The notes beneath the pieces were generated by a model. That model saw nothing but the letters and a program-made list of their open reading frames with translations. It was not told the DNA's origin and did not search any database. Made by a program: the position numbers and the translations under genes. From Acidobacteriota bacterium (GTDB lineage Bacteria > Acidobacteriota > Terriglobia > Terriglobales > Acidobacteriaceae), in contig JAJZIF010000262.1 of assembly GCA_021810735.1 (NCBI GenBank), positions 1 to 5,868 on the forward strand: 5,868 bases of DNA, written 5' to 3'. This document shows positions 1 through 5,868 of the stretch, in pieces. How positions within the stretch are numbered: the first letter of the stretch is position 1; every line of letters begins with the position of its first letter.

Positions 1-116
1 CATATCAGAGAACGCCTTATACGGCAGGCTCGGAACTGACAAACGAATACGTGACGGTGCAAGGAACCGCCTTTGACGTCGCATATATGGATGCCATATC
101 GAACGCCGCCGATTGA
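1..116 (+). CDS. Possible C-terminal end of an unidentified protein (5' end outside window)
   Basis: The frame beginning at base 3 stays open from the window edge to a TGA at 114-116 and gives 37 residues ending in DAISNAAD. The other two plus-strand frames stop earlier, at about bases 37 and 74. The composition (mixed polar and aromatic residues, no low complexity) is compatible with a real C-terminus, but the fragment is too short to show a domain and I do not recognise the family. If real, it lies upstream of bshB1 on the same strand with a gap of about 95 bases. It could equally be a chance open stretch. Confidence 0.35.
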   Translation, partial: YQRTPYTAGSELTNEYVTVQGTAFDVAYMDAISNAAD

Positions 117-211
117 TCGCAGGCTGGGCCGAAGGGTTGGACCGCTTCTTTTTGAATCAATTGCGCATCCAGTGAACTATGTGGCATCGAAGTTTTCCTT
201 GATCGAACGTC

Positions 212-928
212 ATGATCCAGCCGGTCGACATTCTCGCCATAGCAGCCCATCGTGACGATGTGGAGCAGACCTGCGGAGGAACGCTGCTGCAGTCCTCAGC
301 GGTTGGTCTGCGCACCGCGATCCTCGATTTGACGGCGGGGGAAGCTGGCACACGCGGCTCCGCGGCGGAACGTGCGTCAGAAGCCGAGGAGGCTGGCCGC
401 ATCCTTCGCGTGGCATGGCGCCAGGCGCTGGATCTTCCCGATGGCCGTCTTGAAAATAACTGGGAAAGCCGGCTGAAGATTGCGAGCGTTCTGCGTCAGG
501 CGCGGCCCCGTGTGGTGATCCTGCCCTATTGGCAGGCGCGACATCCAGACCATGCCAAGGCTGCAACGCTGGGATACGAAGCCTGCTTTGCCGCCGGACT
601 CGCCAAGGTGGAAACTGACGCGCCTCCGCATCGGCCTTTCAAAATCGTTTACGCAAGTCTGTATGCGGATGTTCGGCCGAGCTTTGTCGTGGACATCACC
701 GCGCATGTCGAGCCCAGGTTTGAATCCTTGATGGCGTATCGCTCGCAATATGAAAATCAGTCCTCGGGCGGCCAGATATTTGTTCCCCAGGAAGAGATAC
801 GCGAGCGTACCTTCGCGCTGGCGCGTTTTTACGGAATGCTGGGGGGCGTGCGCTATGCCGAGCCTTTTGTGCAGAAGGAAGTCGGTCTGGTCGAAGACCT
901 GACCCTGGTCCCAGTACAGTCCATTTGA
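212..928 (+). CDS. bshB1: Bacillithiol biosynthesis deacetylase BshB1 (PIG-L/LmbE family)
   Basis: Zinc-dependent N-deacetylase of the PIG-L/LmbE family. In bacillithiol synthesis BshB converts GlcNAc-malate to GlcN-malate in the cytoplasm, after BshA and before BshC adds cysteine. Seen in the 238-residue product: the N-terminal metal motif AHRDDVE (residues 12-18), in which His13 and Asp16 should bind zinc and Asp15 should be the general base; GTRGS at 46-50; LDLPDGRL at 73-80; HPDH at 111-114, with His114 the expected third zinc ligand; and a C-terminal GGVRYAEPF (211-219) typical of BshB1. Length is normal for the family. The ATG at 212 is favoured because an in-frame TGA lies at 200-202 and the family starts just before the DILA strand. 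No clear SD precedes it. Arg14 replaces the usual Pro or Ala of the motif. Another PIG-L deacetylase (for example mycothiol- or sugar-related) is possible but less likely. Confidence 0.88.
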   Translation: MIQPVDILAIAAHRDDVEQTCGGTLLQSSAVGLRTAILDLTAGEAGTRGSAAERASEAEEAGRILRVAWRQALDLPDGRLENNWESRLKIASVLRQARPRVVILPYWQARHPDHAKAATLGYEACFAAGLAKVETDAPPHRPFKIVYASLYADVRPSFVVDITAHVEPRFESLMAYRSQYENQSSGGQIFVPQEEIRERTFALARFYGMLGGVRYAEPFVQKEVGLVEDLTLVPVQSI

Positions 929-931
929 GCT

Positions 932-955
932 GCCGCTTCACATGCGATAAGCAGC
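932..955 (-). terminator. Weak hairpin between convergent genes, possible transcription end
   Basis: On the minus strand, four bases past the lipoprotein stop codon, GCTGCTT can pair with AAGCGGC. This gives a 7-bp stem with one G-U pair and a 10-base loop. On the plus strand the same stem has a C-A mismatch. No T-run follows on either strand, so it is not a standard intrinsic terminator. Its place between two convergent stop codons is the main reason to list it. Confidence 0.25.
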
Positions 956-959
956 CTGG

Positions 960-1352
960 TCATTCGCCCGCGGGCGTGGGCACGGCAGGTTGAAGGTGGG
1001 GTGCCCAATCGTTTTTCCCACTCCCATCCAACGTAATGGTGAGCGTTCCCTGCTGACCCTGCGCCACATACGGCCCTTTACCGGAATGAGGGTTCTCTGA
1101 GCTATCGGAAAACTCGACTTTCATGCGGCCTGCATCCTGGATTTGGAAGCGATAGTGAAATGTTTCTCCTGGCGCGAGACTGGAAATCCCAAAGCTGGCG
1201 CTGGGATAATCCACCTCAATGTTGTGCAGCACTGTTGTCCCCGAGTTGATGACGCTCGTGTCGACGAGCGCGGAACGACATCCCGCCAGCAGCACAATGG
1301 TCGCCAAGCCAACAAGCGAGAAACAACTACACAATCCAGGCACTTTAGGCAT
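960..1352 (-). CDS. Small putative lipoprotein of unknown function
   Basis: A 130-residue protein with a type II signal peptide: one Lys near the start, a hydrophobic core (residues 11-22) and a lipobox LLAGC at 21-25. It should be cleaved before Cys25 and lipidated, leaving about 106 residues. Arg26 at +2 is not the inner-membrane retention Asp, so outer-membrane sorting is plausible if Lol rules apply. The mature part is rich in predicted beta strands with alternating polar and hydrophobic residues, contains an SLAPGE turn (58-63) and ends in a Pro-rich tail, suggesting a small beta-sandwich. I do not recognise a named family. The ATG at 1352 has GGAG only two bases upstream; a GTG three codons on would have better spacing but would lose the N-terminal Lys. 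It lies 57 bases after lpxD on the same strand, so it may be the last gene of that operon. Confidence 0.75.
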   Translation of the reverse strand: MPKVPGLCSCFSLVGLATIVLLAGCRSALVDTSVINSGTTVLHNIEVDYPSASFGISSLAPGETFHYRFQIQDAGRMKVEFSDSSENPHSGKGPYVAQGQQGTLTITLDGSGKNDWAPHLQPAVPTPAGE

Positions 1353-1409
1353 GGCTCCAGTGTAGATGCTGTCTGAATCAATCAGCGAATGGTCGCCGAA
1401 CTCCCTCGG

Positions 1410-2435
1410 CTACTCTTCCTTCGCGTTCGCCAGCTTGCGCATCAATTTCAACATCTCCGGCAGGCGGCTGTATGCGGTAATGCAGCGCAGCCAAAGGCGG
1501 TTATCCAGGCCCGGCGAACCGCTCATCACTTTTCCAGGCGGTACATCGTGCGAGACGGCACTTTGTGCCGTCAGTACCGATCCATCGCCGATAGAGCAGT
1601 GTCCGGCCACGGCGGCCTGTCCGGCCAGAATCACATTGCGTCCCAGGTGCGACGAGCCAGCCAGTCCGGCCTGCGCGCACAGCAGCGTATTCTCGCCCAC
1701 CGTGCATCCATGGCCCACCTGCACCAGGTTGTCTACCTTCACGCCCGCACCGATGTGCGTTTCTCCTACGCTGGCGCGGTCAATGCACGCGTTGGCCTGC
1801 ACCTCTACGCGATCTTCCAGGACCGCCGGACCGGATTGAGGAATCTTATACCAGCGGCCTTCGTCGTCTTTCGCGAAGCCGAACCCATCCGCCCCGATGA
1901 CGGCCCCGTTTTGCAGCACCACATGGTCGCCCAAGCGGCAACCCTCGCGCACGACGGCATGGGAGTGCGCAAAAAAATGATTGCCTATGCGAACGTTGGG
2001 ATAGATCACGACGTGAGGCAGCAGCACCGCGGCATCGCCGATTTCCACATTCGCTTCAACGACCGCATACGCGCCGATGTGACAATCGCGGCCCAGTTTG
2101 GCCGTGGGATGGACGATGGCGGCTGGATGAATTCCGGCGGCATAGGAGGGCGCCCGATAGAAAATCTCAATGGCACGGGCGAAGGCCAGATAGGGATTGG
2201 ACGTCCGCAAGGTGGCTGCTGAAATCGCCGGAAAGTCATCCGTCACCAGTACAGCAGCGGCCTTTGCCGTTCGTGCCAGGGCGGCATATTTCGGATTGGC
2301 GACAAAGGTAACATGATGCGCGTCCGCTTCCTCGATCCCGGCCACGCCTGTCACTTCCGTCGTCCCAGGCGTCGGGTTCTCCAGGCTGCCTTCCAGACGC
2401 GCGTTCAACAATCTTGCCAGTTCTGTTAGCTGCAT
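1410..2435 (-). CDS. lpxD: UDP-3-O-(3-hydroxyacyl)glucosamine N-acyltransferase LpxD
   Basis: Third enzyme of lipid A synthesis. In the cytoplasm it transfers a 3-hydroxyacyl chain from acyl carrier protein to the 2-amino group of UDP-3-O-acyl-glucosamine. The 341-residue product has the expected order: an N-terminal uridine-binding domain (about 1-100, opening MQLTELARLL), then left-handed beta-helix hexapeptide repeats (about 103-300), then a C-terminal helical tail (about 311-341). Strong family marks are IGADGFGF (180-187) with W195 and KIPQ (197-200), and VDNLVQVGHG (234-243). His242 matches the catalytic base His239 of the E. coli enzyme and His279 matches its His276. Length is normal. 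The ATG at 2435 fits the family N-terminus, although no good SD is visible. It lies 33 bases after the outer-membrane factor gene, suggesting cotranscription with the efflux genes. It is not accompanied here by fabZ, lpxA or bamA, its common partners elsewhere. Confidence 0.95.
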   Translation of the reverse strand: MQLTELARLLNARLEGSLENPTPGTTEVTGVAGIEEADAHHVTFVANPKYAALARTAKAAAVLVTDDFPAISAATLRTSNPYLAFARAIEIFYRAPSYAAGIHPAAIVHPTAKLGRDCHIGAYAVVEANVEIGDAAVLLPHVVIYPNVRIGNHFFAHSHAVVREGCRLGDHVVLQNGAVIGADGFGFAKDDEGRWYKIPQSGPAVLEDRVEVQANACIDRASVGETHIGAGVKVDNLVQVGHGCTVGENTLLCAQAGLAGSSHLGRNVILAGQAAVAGHCSIGDGSVLTAQSAVSHDVPPGKVMSGSPGLDNRLWLRCITAYSRLPEMLKLMRKLANAKEE

Positions 2436-2468
2436 GGGCTGATTGTATCCAAAGCGAGGAAAGCCGCT

Positions 2469-3956
2469 TTACGGCAAATTGCCCAGTTGATAATTCAGCG
2501 CCGCCAGAGAGAGTTGGTATTCATATTGAGCATTGACGTTTTCAATGGAGGCCTGGGTTTGATCCAATTGAGACTGGCTTAATTCAACGATGGAACTGAG
2601 TCCCAGTTTGTAGCGGGCTTGGGCCAAATCCAGTCCCATGTTCGACGCTTTGAGAAGCTTTTCTGTAACTGCGATTTTCTGGTAAGAGGTATTCGTTTGT
2701 AGCCATGCGTCGCGCACATCGCGCACGATCCGATCGCGCAGATCGCGCAGATTTTCCTGTGCGGCTTTCGCGCGGTCATCGGCTTCTTCCGCTTCCGAGG
2801 TGTAACGAAACCCGTTGAAGATCGGAACTTCGAGATTGGCTCCGACCCCGCCAAACCAATTGCTGGTGAAATACTTGTCATCGCGAATGGGCGTGCCGCC
2901 TACCACTCCCATGGCGCTCAAGGTCGGCATCAGTTGTTCCCACTCCGCGCGGCTGTATTTTTTCGCCGCTTGCTGGTCGTAGTCCAGCGCCATCAGGTCC
3001 GGCCTCTGCTTGAGCGCCATCTGAACCAATTGATCTTGATCGGGCGGCGGCAAAGGCACATCGCCGCCGGTTTCGATCAGGGTATAGGACATGGGGCGAT
3101 CGAAACCAAGCACGGACGTGAGAGCGTTGACATCGTTGCTATATTGCGTCTGAGCATCGAGCAGCAGCAATTGCGCCTGCGCCAGATTTTCATCGGCAAA
3201 CGCGAGGTCGATGGTGGAACGCAGCTTGTTCCTGGTCAGCTCAGTAATCTGCTGGTCCGTGGTTTGCCGTGTGTCCACAGTCTGTAGGGCGACTTTCACC
3301 AATGCCTGCGCTTCCAGCGCGTTGTAAAATGCCTGGTCGGTGATGAGGACGACATCCAAGGTGCTGGCCATAGCCTGGGCATTTTGCGCTTTCTCATACA
3401 GTTTGGAAGACGCAATCAGGTTGGAAGTGCGGCCGAAATCCGTCAGCAATTGGTGGAAATCCAGTCCGCCTCCAACGTGTGTGATCAGTCGCGTGGATCG
3501 CAATCCATCGAAAGTGAACCGACTGCCTGTGTCGGCCTTCGCGCTGACCGCTCCGCCATCTACCTGCGGCAGATAGTTGGACCGCGTCTCGCGATAGACT
3601 TGATGCTGCGCACGCGCCAGCAACTGGCCCACGCGGACCCGCGGATTGTTCCGAATCGCGATCTGCTCGGCTTCCTGCAGCGTTAGCTGCTGCGGAATCG
3701 AAGACACGCGCCCTTGCGCTGTGATTTTGAGCAGCGCGTCTTGCGAAGGCGGTTGCGAGAGCGTGTCCCCCGGCATAGCGGACGCATGCGGAGCCACTGG
3801 AGCCGCCTCCAGATTTTGCTGTTCAATGTTTCTGCTCAACATCACGGCGGAAGGCGCATCGGCCAGTTTTTGCGCCTGTAAACCTTGCGCACTGTCCCAG
3901 AGGAAAATGATCGCCAGTGCGGCAAACAGCGGATAAAGGTTGCGGTTTTGCATCAT
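2469..3956 (-). CDS. TolC/OprM-type outer-membrane efflux factor
   Basis: The outer-membrane channel of a tripartite export system; as a trimer it would form a beta-barrel and a periplasmic alpha-helical tunnel. The 495-residue product has a Sec signal peptide (hydrophobic residues 8-20, probable cleavage near 25-29) without a lipobox Cys, so unlike OprM it is not lipidated. A Pro/Ala/Gln-rich segment (about 30-88) precedes two OEP repeats. The first opens LTLQEAEQIAIRNNP (91-105), carries YLPQV (128-132) and TDFGRT (172-177), and ends near SVLGFD (281-286). The second opens ALKQRPDL (314-321), has the EVPIFNGFR strand (376-384), and ends in the RYKLGLSSIVELSQSQLDQ helix (448-466). The gene overlaps the RND permease by 4 bases (ATGA) and has a strong SD, so it is very likely translated together with that pump. 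A second ATG directly follows the first, so the exact start is uncertain by one codon. Confidence 0.93.
   Translation of the reverse strand: MMQNRNLYPLFAALAIIFLWDSAQGLQAQKLADAPSAVMLSRNIEQQNLEAAPVAPHASAMPGDTLSQPPSQDALLKITAQGRVSSIPQQLTLQEAEQIAIRNNPRVRVGQLLARAQHQVYRETRSNYLPQVDGGAVSAKADTGSRFTFDGLRSTRLITHVGGGLDFHQLLTDFGRTSNLIASSKLYEKAQNAQAMASTLDVVLITDQAFYNALEAQALVKVALQTVDTRQTTDQQITELTRNKLRSTIDLAFADENLAQAQLLLLDAQTQYSNDVNALTSVLGFDRPMSYTLIETGGDVPLPPPDQDQLVQMALKQRPDLMALDYDQQAAKKYSRAEWEQLMPTLSAMGVVGGTPIRDDKYFTSNWFGGVGANLEVPIFNGFRYTSEAEEADDRAKAAQENLRDLRDRIVRDVRDAWLQTNTSYQKIAVTEKLLKASNMGLDLAQARYKLGLSSIVELSQSQLDQTQASIENVNAQYEYQLSLAALNYQLGNLP
2710..2749. repeat. Short intragenic repeats of TCGCGCA within the outer-membrane factor gene
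   Basis: The 7-mer TCGCGCA begins at 2710, 2719, 2734 and 2743 (spacings 9, 15 and 9). The last two copies form a perfect 9-base tandem repeat, GATCGCGCA, at 2732-2749. On the coding strand this gives four xRD tripeptides (LRD LRD, then VRD VRD) at residues 403-416 of the TolC-type protein, at the start of a long predicted helix. All spacings are multiples of three, so the frame is kept. Confidence 0.7.
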
Positions 3957-5868
3957 GCCCGTGCCTCCAAGTCCGGTGTCGTTCTGTTGCCGGACTCACC
4001 TTCATGCTTGCGGTGGATCAGGTAATAGACCGTGGGTACCAGGAAGACAGTAACCACTCCGGATACTGTCAGGCCACCCAGAATTGCGCGGGCCAGCGGA
4101 GCATACTGCTCGCTGCCGGCTTCCAGTCCCAGCGCCATTGGAATCAGGCCAAGCGCGGTGGCCAGCGTGGTCATCATGATGGGCCGCAAACGTACTCGAC
4201 ATGCCTCGCCGATTGCTACCTTCAGAGGCTTTCCCTCACCTCTCTGTATCCCAATGAAGTCCACGATCAGAATGCTGTCTGATACCACAATTCCGGTCAT
4301 CATCAGGCAGCCCATCAGGGACATGATGTTCAGCGACGTTCCGGTCACCAGCAGGAACAGCAGCACACCAGACATGCCGGGCGGCACCGCAAGAAGGATA
4401 ATGAAGGGATCGGACAGCGATGCGAATTGCGCCATCAGGACCAGGTAGACGAGGACCACCGAGAGAGTCAATCCGATGGCGAAGCTCCGGAATGAGTCCT
4501 TCATGTCGTTGATCGAGCCCGTAATGCTGACCAGCGTGCCTTGCGGCGGGTGGACTCCATCGACAATTTGCTGTATCTGTTTGCCAACCCGGCCTAGATC
4601 CTCAGTCTTCGGCATAATGTACACGTCGAAGACCCGCCGCAGTTGATAGTGGTCGACCACAGTCGGCGTATTGATATATTTGACATCCGCAACCGCTTCG
4701 AGTGGAACGATGTTGTCATGCGGTGGGGCCGGCGTATCGATTCCCGTTGAGGCGCCGTGCATTTCCGGGTGAACGGGCAGGGACGCCCGCAGGGGGATTT
4801 CCTTGAAGTCCTTCAGGCTCTGGATCTGGCTGTCGTAGTACTGCACGGTCAGCATGTAATTGTTGCCCGACTTGGGATCGATCCAGTAGCTGGGTGCGAT
4901 CATCCCGTTGGAGGTCAGCGCCGTGATCACGCCGTTGACTACATTCTCTTCGGTCAGACCAAGGATCGCCGCCTCTTGGCGGTTCACATTCAGTTGCAAT
5001 CCAGGATAGTCGATGTCCTGGGGAATCAGTACGTCGCTGACCAGATTCAATTTTCTGGCTCTTGTGGCGATCTGCTGCGCCACCGCATAACCAGCCTCCA
5101 AGTCCATGGTGTTGACCTTGATGTCGAACGGCGCCGGCTTGCCCTGGTTGACCACCGAATCGACCAGGCCGCCGGTCTGGAAATAGGTCTGCACCTCCGG
5201 CATTTCCCGGCCGAGACGCTCGCGAACGCGTGTCATATAGGCATAGCTGCCGACCTTGTGGTCTTCTTTCAGGCTTACCTGGACGAAGGCATTGTCCATG
5301 GCTGTGTTGGTGGTGTAAATGGCGGACAGATCGGGGTAGACGCCGATATTCGAGACGATCATGTTCAGGTCGGACGGGGCCACCACTTGCCGGATCACCT
5401 GTTCAATTCGCGCGGAATACTGGTCCGTCAGTTCCAGGCGAGTTCCTGGCGGAGCCTTGAAGTTGATGACGAACTGGCCAGGATCGGTGCGCGGAAAGAA
5501 CGCCAGATTCAAAAATGGGTACAGGGCGAAACTGCAAACCACAAATGCGCTAAACGCGAGCGTCACTACCACCGGGCGTTCTAGACAGACCAGGATTGCT
5601 CGGTCATACCGGGACTGAATCCAGTGGAAAAAGTCATTGAAGCGGCCCACCACGTACTGGAACGGGGAAAGGCGCGCGCGCGCCTCGTGGCGTTCCTCCT
5701 CCTCCCGTACCTCAATCGCCAGTTCAGCGGGATCTGCATTCTCCGCGTTTTCGGACGCATGCTCACCATTCGGCTCCGCATGCCCTTCGATCACGATGAA
5801 TTTGGCGCAAAATAGCGGCACGACCGTCATGGCGATGATGTAAGAGGCGGCCAGGTCCAGCACCACTC
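3953..5868 (-). CDS. RND multidrug-type efflux permease, C-terminal part (5' end outside window)
   Basis: Inner-membrane proton-driven pump of the AcrB/HAE-1 superfamily. The frame is open to the right edge, and the apparent GTG start at 5866 is an internal Val codon inside TM6, so roughly the first 400 residues are missing. Numbering from that codon: TM6 at 2-22, a charged cytoplasmic linker at 23-66, an amphipathic stretch and TM7 (about 97-118), FFPRTDPGQF (123-132) opening the second periplasmic porter/docking half (to about 455), then TM8-TM12 (about 460-480, 487-507, 512-537, 563-582, 592-616). VNQGKPAPFDIKV (239-251) and SYWIDPKSGNNY (326-337) resemble a broad AcrB-like subgroup common in Proteobacteria and Acidobacteriota. 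R559 and T566 match AcrB Arg971 and Thr978, but S529 stands where AcrB has Lys940. The TM4 aspartates are outside the window. Substrate cannot be inferred. The stop overlaps the start of the outer-membrane factor gene by 4 bases. Confidence 0.95.
   Translation of the reverse strand, partial: VVLDLAASYIIAMTVVPLFCAKFIVIEGHAEPNGEHASENAENADPAELAIEVREEEERHEARARLSPFQYVVGRFNDFFHWIQSRYDRAILVCLERPVVVTLAFSAFVVCSFALYPFLNLAFFPRTDPGQFVINFKAPPGTRLELTDQYSARIEQVIRQVVAPSDLNMIVSNIGVYPDLSAIYTTNTAMDNAFVQVSLKEDHKVGSYAYMTRVRERLGREMPEVQTYFQTGGLVDSVVNQGKPAPFDIKVNTMDLEAGYAVAQQIATRARKLNLVSDVLIPQDIDYPGLQLNVNRQEAAILGLTEENVVNGVITALTSNGMIAPSYWIDPKSGNNYMLTVQYYDSQIQSLKDFKEIPLRASLPVHPEMHGASTGIDTPAPPHDNIVPLEAVADVKYINTPTVVDHYQLRRVFDVYIMPKTEDLGRVGKQIQQIVDGVHPPQGTLVSITGSINDMKDSFRSFAIGLTLSVVLVYLVLMAQFASLSDPFIILLAVPPGMSGVLLFLLVTGTSLNIMSLMGCLMMTGIVVSDSILIVDFIGIQRGEGKPLKVAIGEACRVRLRPIMMTTLATALGLIPMALGLEAGSEQYAPLARAILGGLTVSGVVTVFLVPTVYYLIHRKHEGESGNRTTPDLEARA
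3964..3970 (-). promoter_or_regulatory. Ribosome binding site of the outer-membrane factor gene
   Basis: TTGGAGG on the minus strand, inside the last codons of the RND permease gene, lies 7 bases before the ATG at 3956 (10 before the second ATG at 3953). It is the best SD match in the window and supports both the start choice and independent loading of ribosomes in addition to coupling through the ATGA overlap. Confidence 0.8.
5671..5684. repeat. 14-base alternating GC palindrome in the RND gene
   Basis: GGCGCGCGCGCGCC is a perfect palindrome of alternating C and G. It lies in the part of the RND permease gene encoding the EARARL end (about residues 61-66) of the charged linker between TM6 and TM7. 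It may be no more than a by-product of Ala-Arg codons in a GC-rich genome. Confidence 0.8.

Noticed and set aside
152..180. TTGAAT (152-157) and AACTAT (175-180) with a 17-base spacer as a bshB1 promoter
   Set aside because: Spacing is right but the -10 matches the consensus at only about three positions, and host sigma preferences are unknown.
1353..1409. Terminator or promoter between lpxD and the lipoprotein gene
   Set aside because: Only 4-bp inverted matches and no recognisable -35/-10 pair were found on the minus strand.
1389..2222. Long plus-strand open frame of 277 codons across lpxD
   Set aside because: It is antisense to a full-length lpxD with intact catalytic residues. Its translation is Arg/His/Gln-rich without domains, as expected for a GC-rich shadow frame.
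2462..2480. Small GC hairpin over the stop of the outer-membrane factor gene as a terminator before lpxD
   Set aside because: The stem is only four GC pairs plus a possible G-U, with no proper T-run, so it does not separate the two genes convincingly.
4757..5584. Plus-strand open frame of 275 codons across the RND gene
   Set aside because: It lies opposite a conserved RND permease. Its translation is rich in His, Gln, Val and Asp with no recognisable domain or supporting start site.
5864..5866. GTG at 5866 as the true start of the RND permease
   Set aside because: The residues that follow are the TM6 segment of a much longer family, and the frame is open to the window edge, so this is an internal Val codon.

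Overview
The window reads as chromosomal DNA from a diderm, LPS-making bacterium of moderately high GC (by eye somewhat above 50%). A bacillithiol-type deacetylase (BshB1) sits beside lpxD, an RND pump and a TolC-type outer-membrane factor. Bacillithiol chemistry together with lipid A synthesis at this GC fits Acidobacteriota (Terriglobia-like) best. That placement is inference from gene content and protein style, not from a marker gene.

Layout, left to right. Positions 1-116 hold what may be the last 37 codons of an unidentified plus-strand gene. A non-coding gap of about 95 bases follows (117-211), in which I see no convincing promoter or Shine-Dalgarno (SD) site. bshB1 occupies 212-928 on the plus strand. 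It converges on a minus-strand block across a 31-base gap that contains a short hairpin.

The minus-strand block is read from right to left. It starts with an RND efflux permease whose 5' end lies beyond base 5868. Next come a TolC/OprM-type outer-membrane factor (2469-3956, overlapping the permease by 4 bases), lpxD (1410-2435, 33 bases further on) and a small lipoprotein of unknown function (960-1352, 57 bases further on). The spacing suggests a single transcript, although lpxD and the lipoprotein could have their own promoters.

How the genes work together: the permease and outer-membrane factor should form two of the three parts of a tripartite efflux pump. The periplasmic adaptor is missing from the window and is probably encoded just upstream, beyond the right edge. 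LpxD supplies acyl chains to lipid A, so the block as a whole concerns the outer membrane. bshB1 belongs to thiol metabolism and seems unrelated to the operon it faces.

No RNA genes, insertion sequences, CRISPR arrays or phage features were seen. I did not find a clearly new system. The points most worth a second look are the altered proton-relay position and the charged linker in the RND protein, the unknown lipoprotein, lpxD riding behind an efflux operon, and the Arg substitution in the BshB1 metal motif.
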